DNA of 64,000 bases from Marinococcus luteus_A. GTDB taxonomy: Bacteria > Bacillota > Bacilli > Bacillales > Marinococcaceae. Shown here piece after piece: positions 21,909 through 32,126 of the stretch. The notes under the pieces were generated by a model. The model had not been told where the DNA came from and did no database searches. It was given only the letters and a program-made list of their open reading frames with translations. The DNA lies in NCBI RefSeq assembly GCF_034497705.1, contig NZ_JAXRUV010000001.1, positions 248,001-312,000 on the forward strand. Direction: 5' to 3'. A program made the translations under genes and the position numbers. Each line of letters begins with the position of its first letter. Positions within the stretch are counted from its first letter, which is position 1.

Positions 21909-22163
21909 AAGGAGCCTCCTAATTTGGCGAATTTAATCGTTTTTTATTTTAATTAAGCAATTTAATTATTCTAAGCGTGTATATAAAATATGTAGCATAA
22001 AACAAATATATTATAACGATGTTACTCAGGATACTATTTTTTGAAGTTAATTTCCAAAAATTTTAAATTTTGCTTTAATTGTAGCTCATATGAACGATAT
22101 AAGAACAGAAATAAAAAAATAAATACAAAAAGTTAATGGACTTAAAAAAGTCAGGAGTAAAGC

Positions 22164-22757
22164 ATGAAGAAAATTATACTCATAATTGCTTACTTTTTGC
22201 TAGGTGTATTGAAATACGATTCTCATAAATTAGATGAAGTTATTGACTGTCTAAAGGCACAAAAAATAAATACTTTATCTGGAATTATTCATACTTCAAT
22301 AACTGGGGCTACTAAAAACGCTGTAGGCACCCCCAATGTATTACCTCTAGCTAAATTAAGCAATTTAATTTTAAATACCCCCGTGATTGCTAAAAGAGTA
22401 GAAAAAACTCAAATTGAAAAAATACTTAACACTACTTTTGAAGAGAATCTTTTTATAAGCAGTAATACAGTAGATAAACTTTTTTCGAGGAAAGTAAATA
22501 AACTGGTAATATCAAAGTTTATTGAAACGCTAAATAATATTAATCAAAATAAAGTCACATATAAAACTAAGCCAATAAAGATTAATAAGTCATTGAAAAT
22601 CCTAGAAGTACAAATTTTAAAAGACTGGAGAATATATATAATAAAAAAAGGCGGGAAAACTTATATTTGTGATATGGGACATAAAAATACCCAAAGTAAA
22701 GATATTAGAAAATTAATAAAAAAGTTTGGTGAAAACTTTCATGAATTAGGGGTTTAA
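22164..22757 (+). CDS. Protein of unknown function with hydrophobic N-terminus
   Basis: I do not recognise this 197-residue protein. It starts with a hydrophobic stretch (IILIIAYFLLGVL) that could be a membrane anchor or signal. A Lys/Asn-rich, mostly helical body follows, and then a C-terminal segment (DWRIYIIKKGGKTYICDMG) whose strand pattern faintly recalls RelE/HigB-type toxins. ATG at 22164 after CAGGAGTAAAGC. AT-rich codon use matches the island. It lies between the AspBHI-like gene (divergent) and the PLD operon. Confidence 0.5.
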   Translation: MKKIILIIAYFLLGVLKYDSHKLDEVIDCLKAQKINTLSGIIHTSITGATKNAVGTPNVLPLAKLSNLILNTPVIAKRVEKTQIEKILNTTFEENLFISSNTVDKLFSRKVNKLVISKFIETLNNINQNKVTYKTKPIKINKSLKILEVQILKDWRIYIIKKGGKTYICDMGHKNTQSKDIRKLIKKFGENFHELGV

Positions 22758-22867
22758 TAATTTAGAATAGTTAAAACATTATTTAGGTTCAAAGTTTTGC
22801 TGTATTTTAATTCATAGATTTAAATGTTTAGATTTTAGTTTATTTTAATAAAGAAATGAGGAGAAAA

Positions 22868-24112
22868 ATGGACACTTTAGCTTATTTTGAAATACCTCTT
22901 GGTGATTTGAATACTAAATCTGCATACGGGGGTTCTCCTGAATTATTAGAAAAATTGTACCAACATTTAGAAGGTGCTAAAGAAATTCATATTTCTTTTT
23001 TTCTTTACAATAACCCTCATTTACATATTTTTTTAGAAAACCTTGTGAGTGAGAAAAAATGCAAAGTAGTAATATACACAATTCCTTTGGAGGGATATGA
23101 TAGTCGCCCTGTAAAAATAACCCATAACAATGGCAGGGAGCGTAAACTTAGCAAACGGGAATACGCTAATAAAATAGCAAGCAGAATTTCCTCTTTTGAG
23201 GGAATGGAACTTCGCTTTATGCCTCACACAAATGTTTGGAACAAACAATATTTTTCTCGTGGCAGAGCTTCTTATGGGTTGCATAATAAATCAATAATGG
23301 TGATTAAAACAGAGGGAATTATTGAATGTTTGTCTACTTCTTCAAACCTCGCGTTAGGAGATCCGAGGCACAGTGAAAACGTATTTGTGTCAAAGCGCCT
23401 TCAAGAAGTAAAGATGTTTGAGCAATATTTTGAACTTCTGCGGCAACATTCTTTGACTGCAACAGAATACGATAGGTTTAGGGAGGAGCATGAAGATTTC
23501 CATTATGTGACGGATCCAATTAATTTGAAAGATGAATATGGTGACTGTTATTTTTCAGCTCCTTTTATTAAATATGAAGATCAGGGGAGCAATCATTATA
23601 TTCAAAATAAAATTATTAATTTAATCGAAAATGTTAATAAAAGATTATATATATGTTCGCAGCATTTTAGCGACCTAAACTCTTTTGATAAAAATGCTCA
23701 AAGCATTGTGAATGCTATCGGAACAAAAGCTAGCCAAAGTTCTAATATCGATATTAAGATTTTAAAACAAACTAGAGCAAAAAATCAAAAGCAAGGAAAG
23801 CGAACTGCTGAAACAGAAAATTTTCTTCGCCAATTTAGTAATGTGCAACAAAAATACTGGGACCCTGTAATTCATGATAAATTCATTATAGCAGACAATA
23901 ATCTGCTAATTACTACTGCCAATTTCACCTCGACCCAGTTTGCCTGGGCGTCTCCTCGGCTTATGGAATACGAGTTTAACAATGAAATACATAAAGTAAA
24001 TAATACTTTCTCTGATATTAATAGTTTTCATTTCTTATATGAAGATCGATTGGCAGAAAAATATAATGAACATTTTCAAAGTCTTTGGGAACGCAGCACA
24101 ACAGTTTTTTAA
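22868..24112 (+). CDS. Phospholipase D-like nuclease
   Basis: Predicted PLD-superfamily nuclease of 414 residues with two HxK half-sites: HNKSIMV followed by STSSNLALG (about residues 139-165), and HDKFIIADNNLLITTANFT (about 335-353). Two half-sites in one chain form one active site. ATG at 22868 (MDTLAYFEIPLGD) follows ATGAGGAGAAAA. DISARM systems include a PLD protein, DrmC, so this may fill that role beside drmE-A-B, but DrmC as I recall it is shorter, so the name is not assigned. It heads a tight operon with the HNH and Mrr-like genes. Confidence 0.75.
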   Translation: MDTLAYFEIPLGDLNTKSAYGGSPELLEKLYQHLEGAKEIHISFFLYNNPHLHIFLENLVSEKKCKVVIYTIPLEGYDSRPVKITHNNGRERKLSKREYANKIASRISSFEGMELRFMPHTNVWNKQYFSRGRASYGLHNKSIMVIKTEGIIECLSTSSNLALGDPRHSENVFVSKRLQEVKMFEQYFELLRQHSLTATEYDRFREEHEDFHYVTDPINLKDEYGDCYFSAPFIKYEDQGSNHYIQNKIINLIENVNKRLYICSQHFSDLNSFDKNAQSIVNAIGTKASQSSNIDIKILKQTRAKNQKQGKRTAETENFLRQFSNVQQKYWDPVIHDKFIIADNNLLITTANFTSTQFAWASPRLMEYEFNNEIHKVNNTFSDINSFHFLYEDRLAEKYNEHFQSLWERSTTVF

Positions 24113-24148
24113 TACGCTAAAATTATCTGATCAGGAGTGGTGTTTACT

Positions 24149-24880
24149 ATGAAAAAAAATGCTTTTGAAAATTGGCTAGTAGAGAAAAAAAGGCTCAAGC
24201 CATCTTCTGTAAGACATTATGTTGGGGCAATTAACTCCTTGTCTAGAGCAAGTGGAGTAGATTTATTTAATACATCCGATGCTCAATTAATAGATGAATA
24301 TTATGAACAGTATGGCTTTAAAGAAAAAGATGCTACAGGAAATAGAATGTATATTTCTGGGGTAAAGCACTTTAAAGAATTTTTAAAAGAAATTAATGTA
24401 TCAAACGAATTGATTATAGAAAGCGTAAATTACGAAGCTAACGTAAAACATGAATTGAATAATATTGATAGCGTACCAAGATTATCTTATATACCTCAGT
24501 CACGACCAAAATACAAAAAAGTAAGCAAACAGAAAATTTGGGAACGTAATCCTAGGTTAGCTAGTGAAGTTATTCAAGCAATGAATTTTCGGTGCGAAGG
24601 AAATCCCGTTCATGATTTTTTTATTTCAAATAGAACTAAAAGAAATTATGTTGAAGCTCACCATCTAATACCTATGGAATACCAAGATGATTTTGAATAT
24701 AGTTTAGACGTGCATGCTAATATAGTGTCTCTTTGTCCTGTGTGCCATAAAAAAGTACACCATGGAACATTCGAAGAGATAATAGAGCTAGTGGGCAATT
24801 TATATGCAGAAAGAAAAATACAGCTGCAAAAAAGCAATATTAATATTTCTTTTGATGAGTTATCTAGCCTTTATAAATAA
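24149..24880 (+). CDS. HNH endonuclease with N-terminal core-binding-like domain
   Basis: Residues 1-80 (FENWLVEKKRLKPSSVRHYV onward) resemble the SAM-like DNA-binding domain seen at the N-terminus of tyrosine recombinases. The C-terminal half is an HNH nuclease: EAHHLIPM, then N-x2-SLCPVCHKKVHHG, giving the His pair, Asn, two zinc cysteines and last His. 243 residues. The ATG at 24149 is chosen with AGGAG eleven bases upstream; GTG codons just before it are too close to that site. It lies 36 bases after the PLD gene and 15 bases before the next nuclease gene, so the three are one operon. Confidence 0.75.
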   Translation: MKKNAFENWLVEKKRLKPSSVRHYVGAINSLSRASGVDLFNTSDAQLIDEYYEQYGFKEKDATGNRMYISGVKHFKEFLKEINVSNELIIESVNYEANVKHELNNIDSVPRLSYIPQSRPKYKKVSKQKIWERNPRLASEVIQAMNFRCEGNPVHDFFISNRTKRNYVEAHHLIPMEYQDDFEYSLDVHANIVSLCPVCHKKVHHGTFEEIIELVGNLYAERKIQLQKSNINISFDELSSLYK

Positions 24881-24895
24881 AATAGGAGTGATAAG

Positions 24896-25903
24896 ATGAG
24901 CAGATATTTTAAGTTTGTAGCTACTAGAGAAGCTGAAGAAGAATGGATGTTTGATGAGGCGCTAAAGGGAAGAGCAAGGTTCGGTTGGGGACCGCCAGGT
25001 TCTGATTTGAAAAAAATATCTTCAAAACCAAAAAACAAAAGAACGAGTGAAGAAAAAGTTGTATGGAAACAGGCGCAGTTTCTATTAAAAAGACTTGAAG
25101 TGGGAGACCGGCTAATTATTCAACATAAAAGACCTCTGAGAAAATTTTTAATAGCAGAAGTAACCGGAAATTATCATTCAACGAATACTGAGGAAGATTT
25201 TAATCACTACGTAGAATGTGAATTAATTTCCAAGGAATATATACCAATAGAGTCAGAAGTTGTATCCCAATCACTAAGACACCATTTAAGCAAAAGAGGA
25301 AGATACTACGAGATTTATGATGAAGGTGCTTCTGAAGAACTAAATCAAATAGTAGAACAAATAAAATTGGAAAACTCCAGAATATACAAAATTAATAAAA
25401 AGACAGAAAAAATGGACAAAGATCTAGAAAGCCTTGAAGAAGTTATTATAAAGGATATACGGACACGAATGGTCGCAAAATGGCCTAGCTTTAGTTTTGA
25501 AAATTTTGTAGCGGAAGTTATAGAAAATATGCCAGGAGTGGAAGTTAAACTCCATAAGGACAGCAAAAAAGGTTGGGATCTCACCATTAGAATTTTAGAT
25601 CCTACGGATCCTAGTGGACAAACTATCCTTCATGACGATGTTCCAGTACAATGCAAGAACTATGAGGGGAAAGTTACAGATTTCACGCCAATAGATGACT
25701 TAGTAAGATGTGTCAAAAATACTGAATCAGATTTGGCTTACTTATTTATCATGGGGGAGTTGAGCAGCGAATTTAAAAATGAATTCGAAAGACGCATCCA
25801 AGAAACTAATGATGAACTTGAGAAAAATGTAGCATGGAGAATTGTAGACGAGGAACAAATGGCAAGAATGTATATAAATAAAATTAGCCATACTCAAAGA
25901 TAA
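24896..25903 (+). CDS. Mrr-like endonuclease with N-terminal PUA/EVE-like domain
   Basis: This 335-residue protein appears to join a PUA/EVE-like barrel (residues about 1-125, with GDRLIIQHKRP and FLIAEVTGNYHS) to a Mrr-type PD-(D/E)XK nuclease. The nuclease part shows GWDLTIRI followed by VPVQCKNY, where D and Q-x-K fit the Mrr variant of the motif, and a charged linker separates the halves. PUA-like folds on such nucleases often read modified bases, so it may be modification dependent. ATG at 24896 after ATAGGAGTGATAAG. A terminator ends the operon 15 bases downstream. Confidence 0.68.
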   Translation: MSRYFKFVATREAEEEWMFDEALKGRARFGWGPPGSDLKKISSKPKNKRTSEEKVVWKQAQFLLKRLEVGDRLIIQHKRPLRKFLIAEVTGNYHSTNTEEDFNHYVECELISKEYIPIESEVVSQSLRHHLSKRGRYYEIYDEGASEELNQIVEQIKLENSRIYKINKKTEKMDKDLESLEEVIIKDIRTRMVAKWPSFSFENFVAEVIENMPGVEVKLHKDSKKGWDLTIRILDPTDPSGQTILHDDVPVQCKNYEGKVTDFTPIDDLVRCVKNTESDLAYLFIMGELSSEFKNEFERRIQETNDELEKNVAWRIVDEEQMARMYINKISHTQR

Positions 25904-25917
25904 ATTGAATAGTTCTT

Positions 25918-25950
25918 AAGCTCTTAGTCAATTGTGACTAGGAGCTTTTA
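25918..25950 (+). terminator. Terminator of the PLD-HNH-Mrr operon
   Basis: A 13-bp stem (AAGCTCTTAGTCA with TGACTAGGAGCTT, one wobble) closes on ATTG and ends in TTTTAT. It separates the nuclease operon from the DISARM genes. Confidence 0.85.
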
Positions 25951-26021
25951 TATTACATTAAGGTATACATTTCTAAAAAATAAATCTTATTAAACTATCG
26001 TGTAATAAATGAAAGTTGTAG

Positions 26022-26027
26022 TATAAT
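26022..26027 (+). promoter_or_regulatory. -10 element before drmE
   Basis: TATAAT stands 89 bases before the drmE start. No convincing -35 is seen at 16-18 bases, so only the -10 is claimed. Confidence 0.4.
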
Positions 26028-26115
26028 AGACTCAATTTAAAAATCTAATAACTGTAAAAGATAAAATATACTGTAAGTTATTTTAAATAAAAATGTTTTT
26101 AGAAAGGAGCTATAA

Positions 26116-27078
26116 ATGGATCTAAATGAGTGGAAATATAGAAGCTCCAGTAAAGGAATGATCAATTTAGAAGAATGGATGAAATTTAGTATTTTATTAG
26201 CGAGATACTTAAAACAAACAGATAAGTGTTTGAAAATATACATTTCAGTACCATCGAATTTATTATTTTCATATTTCTTTGTGTTGGGAGCAATTGATCA
26301 TGATTTTAAAAGTCCTTCTAAAGAAAAATTGTTGGATCAATATCTCAATTTAAAAAAAGGGCAGAGAATACTTTATAAATCAGGAGAATATTGGAAATCT
26401 CACTCGGTATTAGAATTAACTACTGTCCCAAATACGACTATTAGAGCAATAGCAGTTAAAGGACGTAACGGTTGTACTACTTATATACCTGAAACAAGAT
26501 GGTTTGAATATGTAAGAATATTTGACCACAAAATATCTGAACTGAAAAATGATAGAAAAATGCAAAAAATAATTAATATAACTGATGATGAAAAATTAAA
26601 GAACCTATATTTCAAAGAAAATCTTAATTTGTTAATGAGCCAAAACATTCCAAAAACCTATCTTTATACTAACAAAAAAGAATGGAAAGAATGTTCATCT
26701 ATCGTAAAACTTGAAATTGAAAAGGAAAGAGTAAATTTGGAGGATTTAATATATGAAAATAATAATAACACTTTTAAAAACTTAGAATTTATTGACCAAA
26801 ACCAGCATGCAGTCACCTATGGGGATTCGACGATTGTATTTGTAGGAAGCAGTAAGGCGCTGAAAAAAATGGATTATTTCAAGCAAAAAAAATGTATATT
26901 TATTGCAGATCAGCATGAATCAGATGAAAATTATGAAACACTTAAGGTTAAAGTTGAAGAAGAGTTTTTAACAGGAGAAGGTAATTCTCATAATAGAAAA
27001 ATAATAGAGTACGTGGATAATAATGAAGGTCAAATTCCAAAAGGGGTGGAGGTTTTTGCTTGGGTCCCGGAGAGCTGA
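26116..27078 (+). pseudogene. drmE: DrmE-like DISARM protein, N-terminal part (frameshifted)
   Basis: First 320 codons of a protein that, joined with the next frame, would be about 813 residues. That length and its place immediately before drmA and drmB fit DrmE, the class 2 DISARM component that has no recognised domain. The start is sound: ATG at 26116 after AGAAAGGAGCTATAA. The reading stops at TGA 27076-27078 after KGVEVFAWVPES, while the downstream frame (+1) is already open from 27023, so the gene is split by a single-base shift between about 27050 and 27078. It could be a real mutation, a sequencing error or a programmed shift. Assignment to DrmE is mainly by context and size. Confidence 0.65.
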
Positions 27079-28555
27079 TTTAGAATTAGCAAATAATTTC
27101 TATTCTACGCCAATAAACGTAGAGTTTATAAATATCGAACAAGGTTATGTAGAAAAATTAATACGCGCATTAAAAGAATTAAAAAGTGAAGTTAGTACTT
27201 ATTACGATGGAGACCTACTCCTTGTAGAAGAAACAGAAACATTCATTAAAGTGTGTAGAAACGTGGTAGGGACTTTAAGTAATTATAGTATTTACTTTCA
27301 TGAACAAAATGAAATAATTGTAAGATACTTTACGTTATTACAAAAAAAGATTTATATTGATTTATTTAATAAAAAAATCGAACCTATAATCGCATTAATA
27401 AAAATACTTCGTAAATTGCAAAGCAATGCATATATTGACGCGTTATCAAAATTAATTAACGAAAGATCTTTTACTTTAGAAGAAACCTATATTTTAACTA
27501 AAAAAGAGCGGTTAAATAATTTTTTTAAACTTAAAGGAAGAGAATTAAAAAAATTATCAGCTAAAGAATTTATTGATTTAGGAATTTTTGCAGAAAATAT
27601 TATATTCATAGGCACTCCTGGTTATTTTGACCGTAAATTTTCAGAAATATTTTATGGAAAAAATATTATTTTTTTAGGATATTCATGTTTTGAAAATCGA
27701 ATAGTTAGAAATAATTCTTTTTCTGATTTAATAAATCAAGATTTCCAAATAAACACGATATATAAAGATGTGACTTTCGTTGGAGCCCATGCAGGGCTGG
27801 AATACGAAGAAATTTTTGTAATTGAGAATTCTGAAGAAGCTATAATTAGTAGATTCAAAAACAAAGAAGTACTTTTTGAAGATAAGATTGAAGTTAAACT
27901 TGCGACTATTTCTAATAAAAATTATGTATTTTTACCAGTACTAGATGAATTAAATATTATAGATAAGGAGACATTGAAAGTATCTCAAGTAAAAGTAGAA
28001 AATTTGACTATAGGAGATCTATTACTCTTCAGAAATTATAATGGTTCTAACTTAATAAAAGAAACTGCAAATAAAATTATGGCTTCAAAGGCAGAAGTAT
28101 ATCGAGAAAGCACAAGAAAATGGAAAGAAGAATTAAATTTAGGCGTCAAAAAATACGGAATTAAAAATTTTTCAAAAATATTAAAAGATGAATATAAAAT
28201 TTCAATTGCTAATGAGCAAAATATAAAAAATTGGACGAGTAAGTATTCTATTAAACCTTCATGTTTAAAAGCACTATTAACAGCATTAAAATTTAGCGAG
28301 AAAGATAAAGAAGAAGTTTTAAATGCAACTGATGAAATTCTTAAAGCCCATATTTCAGCAGGACGTCTTATTTCGCAATCGTTAATGAATGAATTAAATG
28401 AAAATTTAGAAAGTTTAATTGAAGAAAATGGATTTTTTAAATTTAAATCTAAAGAGTTTAAAGGCGCTTATTTTAATATCGAAGAAATAATAAAAATTTC
28501 TAGTGAAACAATCTTTGTTTCTGAAAATGAAGTATTAAAAGTAATCAAAAAGTGA
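27023..28555 (+). pseudogene. drmE: DrmE-like DISARM protein, C-terminal part (frameshifted)
   Basis: The continuation of drmE in the +1 frame, up to 510 codons. Real coding most likely begins near 27070 (RADLELANNFYSTP). The ATG at 27023 lacks a Shine-Dalgarno and its first residues (KVKFQKGWRFLLG) are an out-of-frame reading of the upstream protein, so it is not an independent start. The body is Lys/Ile/Glu-rich with no motif I can name. A single chain made by restoring the frame would end 10 bases before the GTG of drmA, as expected for an operon. Confidence 0.62.
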
Positions 28556-28565
28556 GGTTTTGGGT

Positions 28566-31500
28566 GTGAGCGAAGAATTACAAAAATCTTTAAATGATAG
28601 AAAGAATATTGTTCAAGCAGTAAAACAAGAAATAGTCGGTCCCAGTGATATAAAAAATACTGAAAAATCATTAGAGAAAGTGAAAAATTTAACATTTACT
28701 ACCTTTGAAGACTTAAACAGTAACTATTATTGGAAGAAAGCCGGTTTGAAAGAGGAAATTATTCAAAAAGAGGAGCCTTCTAGAAGGTATGCTGCAGGAA
28801 TGTTATATCCGATGGAGCCCAAAAATTCAGATTTAAATGAAGAAGAACTAATGATTGATATAGTGAATAATGAGAATATTACTGGTTTTTATGATGATAA
28901 ACAATACGATAATGAAGAAATAGAAGAAAATTCAGGCTTAGATGATTTAGCTTTAAAACTTAAACAGAAAGATTCTCTCCCTTCAAGCATGGGTTTAACA
29001 TTCTGTATAGCTAGAAACACAAAAAATTTGCAAATTAAATTTAAAGGCGGACTTTATGAAAAACATAAAATCCGTGCAGAAATTTTTAACCATGGTGAAA
29101 ATTCAATTGAAGAAAAGGAATATAATTATGAACAGCAATGGTGGTGGCGAACTTCTATTTTTGCTGAAGAAGACATCGAATTGTCAAAGTTTTGTATTGG
29201 TAATAATAGTAGTGAAGAACAAATTCCACTTAGTGTTTTTGACAATAATAAAAAGAAAATTGAAAACGTTAAATTAAATATGCACATTCAATGCCGCACA
29301 AATGAGCAATATTTATTATTAACAGTTACAGTTATTAATGTGACAAAACCGCAAGGGAATTTTAATTTAAATGAACATACAGTTTTTCAATCAAATATAA
29401 ATATTTCAGCTAAACCTGGCAGCTTTTTAAATTATCCTAAAGCGTTTGAACGCAATTTAGATTTAACTAAAGATGAGTGGAATAATGAGTTGTTGTATAA
29501 AAATAAAATTAATTATGCATTTGGCCACAATTGTTCAGTTACTTGGGATCAAAATTCCGAAATTGTATCTGAAATTAATTCTACATTTATCCCAAGTTAT
29601 GAAACGGAAAGTATGACCCCTGACGTTACAGTGAAAATTGGAGAAGAAGAAATAAATTTAAAAGTTGAAATGCAAGCTTTAATGAACGTGGAAAGCTATA
29701 AAGATTTATTGGAAATTTTGCAACCTTTAATACTGGGTTATGAAGGATGGATAAGTGAGCGTAGAAATGAAGTGCAAAATCTTCAGAAAGAGCTTAAAGA
29801 AGCTGCAGAAACAAACTTGAAACTGTGTGAAGATAATCTAATAAGAATAAAAAGAGGGGTAGAACTTCTTAAAAAGCCTAAAGTTTTTCGTGCTTTTAAA
29901 TTGGCAAACGAAGCTATTTTACTGCAACAAATTAATGGAAAGACTTCTCGCGAAGCTTATTATGAAAAAAATAATAATGGTTTAGAATTAAAAATTAAAG
30001 AAAAATCTCCTGAATCAATTACGAAGATGAAAGACCTAAACTCATGTAATAATAGTTGGCGTGTATTTCAGCTCGCGTTTTTTTTATTATCGATACAGTC
30101 TATAGTAGACAAAGATTCTGACGATCGCGATATAGTTGATTTAATTTGGTTTCCTACTGGGGGCGGAAAAACAGAAGCTTATTTGGGGGTAGCTGCTTTT
30201 CAAATGTTTTATCGGCGTTTACTAGATCCAAATGATGTAGGTGTTGATATCATTATGCGCTATACTTTACGACTATTAACAGCAGATCAGTTTCAAAGGG
30301 CATCTAGGTTAATCTGCGCAATGGAATATGTAAGAAGAAAATATGAAAAAGAACTAGGTAGCGATCAGTATTCGATTGGTATTTGGGTAGGTGCTAAAAC
30401 GTCACCAAATACCAATAAAGAAGCTTTTAAAAAATATGAAGCTATGAGTAAGTCAAAAGGACCTGAAAATCTAGTTGTCACTAGGTGTCCTTGGTGCGGA
30501 TGTGAAATCGGCAAAATTGAAGTAAAAGGCAGTAAGAATACAGAAAGCAAAATAATTGGTTTCAAAAAAATTAATGATAATCATTTAATCGTGGCTTGTC
30601 CAGATAAGGAATGTGATTTTCATGACGAACTGCCAGTTTATTTTGTAGATGAAACGATCTATAAAAAACAGCCAACTTTTTTAATAGGAACTATCGACAA
30701 ATTCGTACAATTGACGTGGAAACCAGAAGCGAGAAAATTATTCGGTTTAAATGAACGTGGGGAACGTTTTGTGTCGCCTCCACAAATTATCGTGCAAGAC
30801 GAGTTACATTTAATTTCTGGTCCTTTAGGAACTATGGCTGGTCTTTATGAAGTATTAATTGAGGAACTTTGTATAGATGATCGAGGACAGAAACCAGTCA
30901 AACCTAAAATAATTTCAGCCACAGCTACAATCAAGGAATATGAAGAACAAGTTAAATGTTTATTTGGAAGAACTAAGGCCAGTCTTTTTCCTACTCCTGG
31001 TATTGATATTGACGATTCTTTTTTTTCTAAAGTTGCTGTTGATAACAACGAAAAACCAATGCCAGGAAGAGAATATATAGGTGTATTTACATCTAGGGTT
31101 GGAGTTTTGATGGCTCAAGTAATGACGTATTCAGCAATCTTACAAAAAACCGAAATGTTGCCTGAAGAAAGAAAGGATCCATTTTGGACCTTGCTATCTT
31201 TTTACAATAGTTTGAGAGATTTGGGTGCTGGATTAAGTTTATTCAATAGCGATATACCTACTTATATTGATTCTTTAATAAAACGTGAAGGGCTAAAAAA
31301 TAGAAGGTTTTTAGGCGCTCCGTTAGAATTAACTTCACGGAAACAAAGTAACGAAATTTCTAAAACAATAGATGATTTAAACGTTCCGTACAGTGTAAAA
31401 GACAACAAAAAGAGAACAAAAGCACTTAACTCGTGTTTAGCATCAAATATTATTGAGGTAGGTGTTGATATTGATCGCTTATCTCTGATGGGAATTATTG

Positions 31501-32126
31501 GCCAACCTAAAATGACGGCTCAATATATACAAGTTAGCGGTAGAGTTGGGAGGCGTCCTCAAGAGAGACCTGGGTTAATTGTAACGATTTATTCTAATCA
31601 AAATTCTCGGGACAAATCACACTTTGAACATTTTAACGAATATCATCAGAGACTCTATGGACAAGTAGAAACTACAAGCTTGACACCTTTCTCTACCGCT
31701 GCTTTAGAACGTGGGTTAACAGCGGTAATTATTGGTTTTTTTCGCCAACGTATGGATATGCAAATAGCAAATTCCCCCAATAATAAAGAAATTAGACGTG
31801 CGATAAACGATAGACGCTTTAAAGCTTTTAGTAATCGTTTTAAAAACCGGGTGGAATTGATAGATTCTTCACAGTTAGAAGTTTTTAAGACTCATTTTAA
31901 AACATTTATGGATGGAATTTTAAAGGGGCGCTATGAAGTTTGGCGTGTATCGGATACTGAACGTGGCCTAATGTATCAGGCAGGTAATTTAAGCGATGGA
32001 GAAAAATATCCCGGGAGCATTCCCGTAATTAATTCTTTAAGAAGTGTAGACGCAGAGAGTCTTGGTTCAATAATTTTAATAGAAAATGATGAAAAAGATT
32101 TATTTCAATGGGGGGAAGACGATTAA
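28566..32126 (+). CDS. drmA: DrmA-like DISARM helicase
   Basis: Large SF2 helicase of about 1186 residues, the DISARM core ATPase. The helicase core is in the middle: FPTGGGKTEAYLG (Walker A, near 530), QDELHLISGPLG (DExH motif II, near 745), SATATIKEY (motif III). The C-terminal lobe has EVGVDIDRLSLMGIIGQP and SGRVGRRPQERPG (motif VI). A Cys cluster (CPWCGCEIG, later CPDKECDFHDE) lies between motifs I and II and may bind zinc. GTG at 28566 is preferred (GTGAGG 8 bases upstream, overlapping the drmE stop) to TTG at 28560. drmB follows with no gap. In DISARM, DrmA-DrmB sense unprotected 5' single-stranded ends. Confidence 0.88.
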   Translation: MSEELQKSLNDRKNIVQAVKQEIVGPSDIKNTEKSLEKVKNLTFTTFEDLNSNYYWKKAGLKEEIIQKEEPSRRYAAGMLYPMEPKNSDLNEEELMIDIVNNENITGFYDDKQYDNEEIEENSGLDDLALKLKQKDSLPSSMGLTFCIARNTKNLQIKFKGGLYEKHKIRAEIFNHGENSIEEKEYNYEQQWWWRTSIFAEEDIELSKFCIGNNSSEEQIPLSVFDNNKKKIENVKLNMHIQCRTNEQYLLLTVTVINVTKPQGNFNLNEHTVFQSNINISAKPGSFLNYPKAFERNLDLTKDEWNNELLYKNKINYAFGHNCSVTWDQNSEIVSEINSTFIPSYETESMTPDVTVKIGEEEINLKVEMQALMNVESYKDLLEILQPLILGYEGWISERRNEVQNLQKELKEAAETNLKLCEDNLIRIKRGVELLKKPKVFRAFKLANEAILLQQINGKTSREAYYEKNNNGLELKIKEKSPESITKMKDLNSCNNSWRVFQLAFFLLSIQSIVDKDSDDRDIVDLIWFPTGGGKTEAYLGVAAFQMFYRRLLDPNDVGVDIIMRYTLRLLTADQFQRASRLICAMEYVRRKYEKELGSDQYSIGIWVGAKTSPNTNKEAFKKYEAMSKSKGPENLVVTRCPWCGCEIGKIEVKGSKNTESKIIGFKKINDNHLIVACPDKECDFHDELPVYFVDETIYKKQPTFLIGTIDKFVQLTWKPEARKLFGLNERGERFVSPPQIIVQDELHLISGPLGTMAGLYEVLIEELCIDDRGQKPVKPKIISATATIKEYEEQVKCLFGRTKASLFPTPGIDIDDSFFSKVAVDNNEKPMPGREYIGVFTSRVGVLMAQVMTYSAILQKTEMLPEERKDPFWTLLSFYNSLRDLGAGLSLFNSDIPTYIDSLIKREGLKNRRFLGAPLELTSRKQSNEISKTIDDLNVPYSVKDNKKRTKALNSCLASNIIEVGVDIDRLSLMGIIGQPKMTAQYIQVSGRVGRRPQERPGLIVTIYSNQNSRDKSHFEHFNEYHQRLYGQVETTSLTPFSTAALERGLTAVIIGFFRQRMDMQIANSPNNKEIRRAINDRRFKAFSNRFKNRVELIDSSQLEVFKTHFKTFMDGILKGRYEVWRVSDTERGLMYQAGNLSDGEKYPGSIPVINSLRSVDAESLGSIILIENDEKDLFQWGEDD

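Noticed and set aside
22868..24112. Naming the PLD gene drmC
   Set aside because: It has two HxK half-sites and about 414 residues and is outside the drmE-A-B unit; DrmC as I recall it is shorter, so only a role similarity is suggested.
26116..28555. Two independent genes in the drmE region
   Set aside because: The second frame has no ribosome site at its ATG and its first residues are an out-of-frame reading of the first; a frameshift explains both better.
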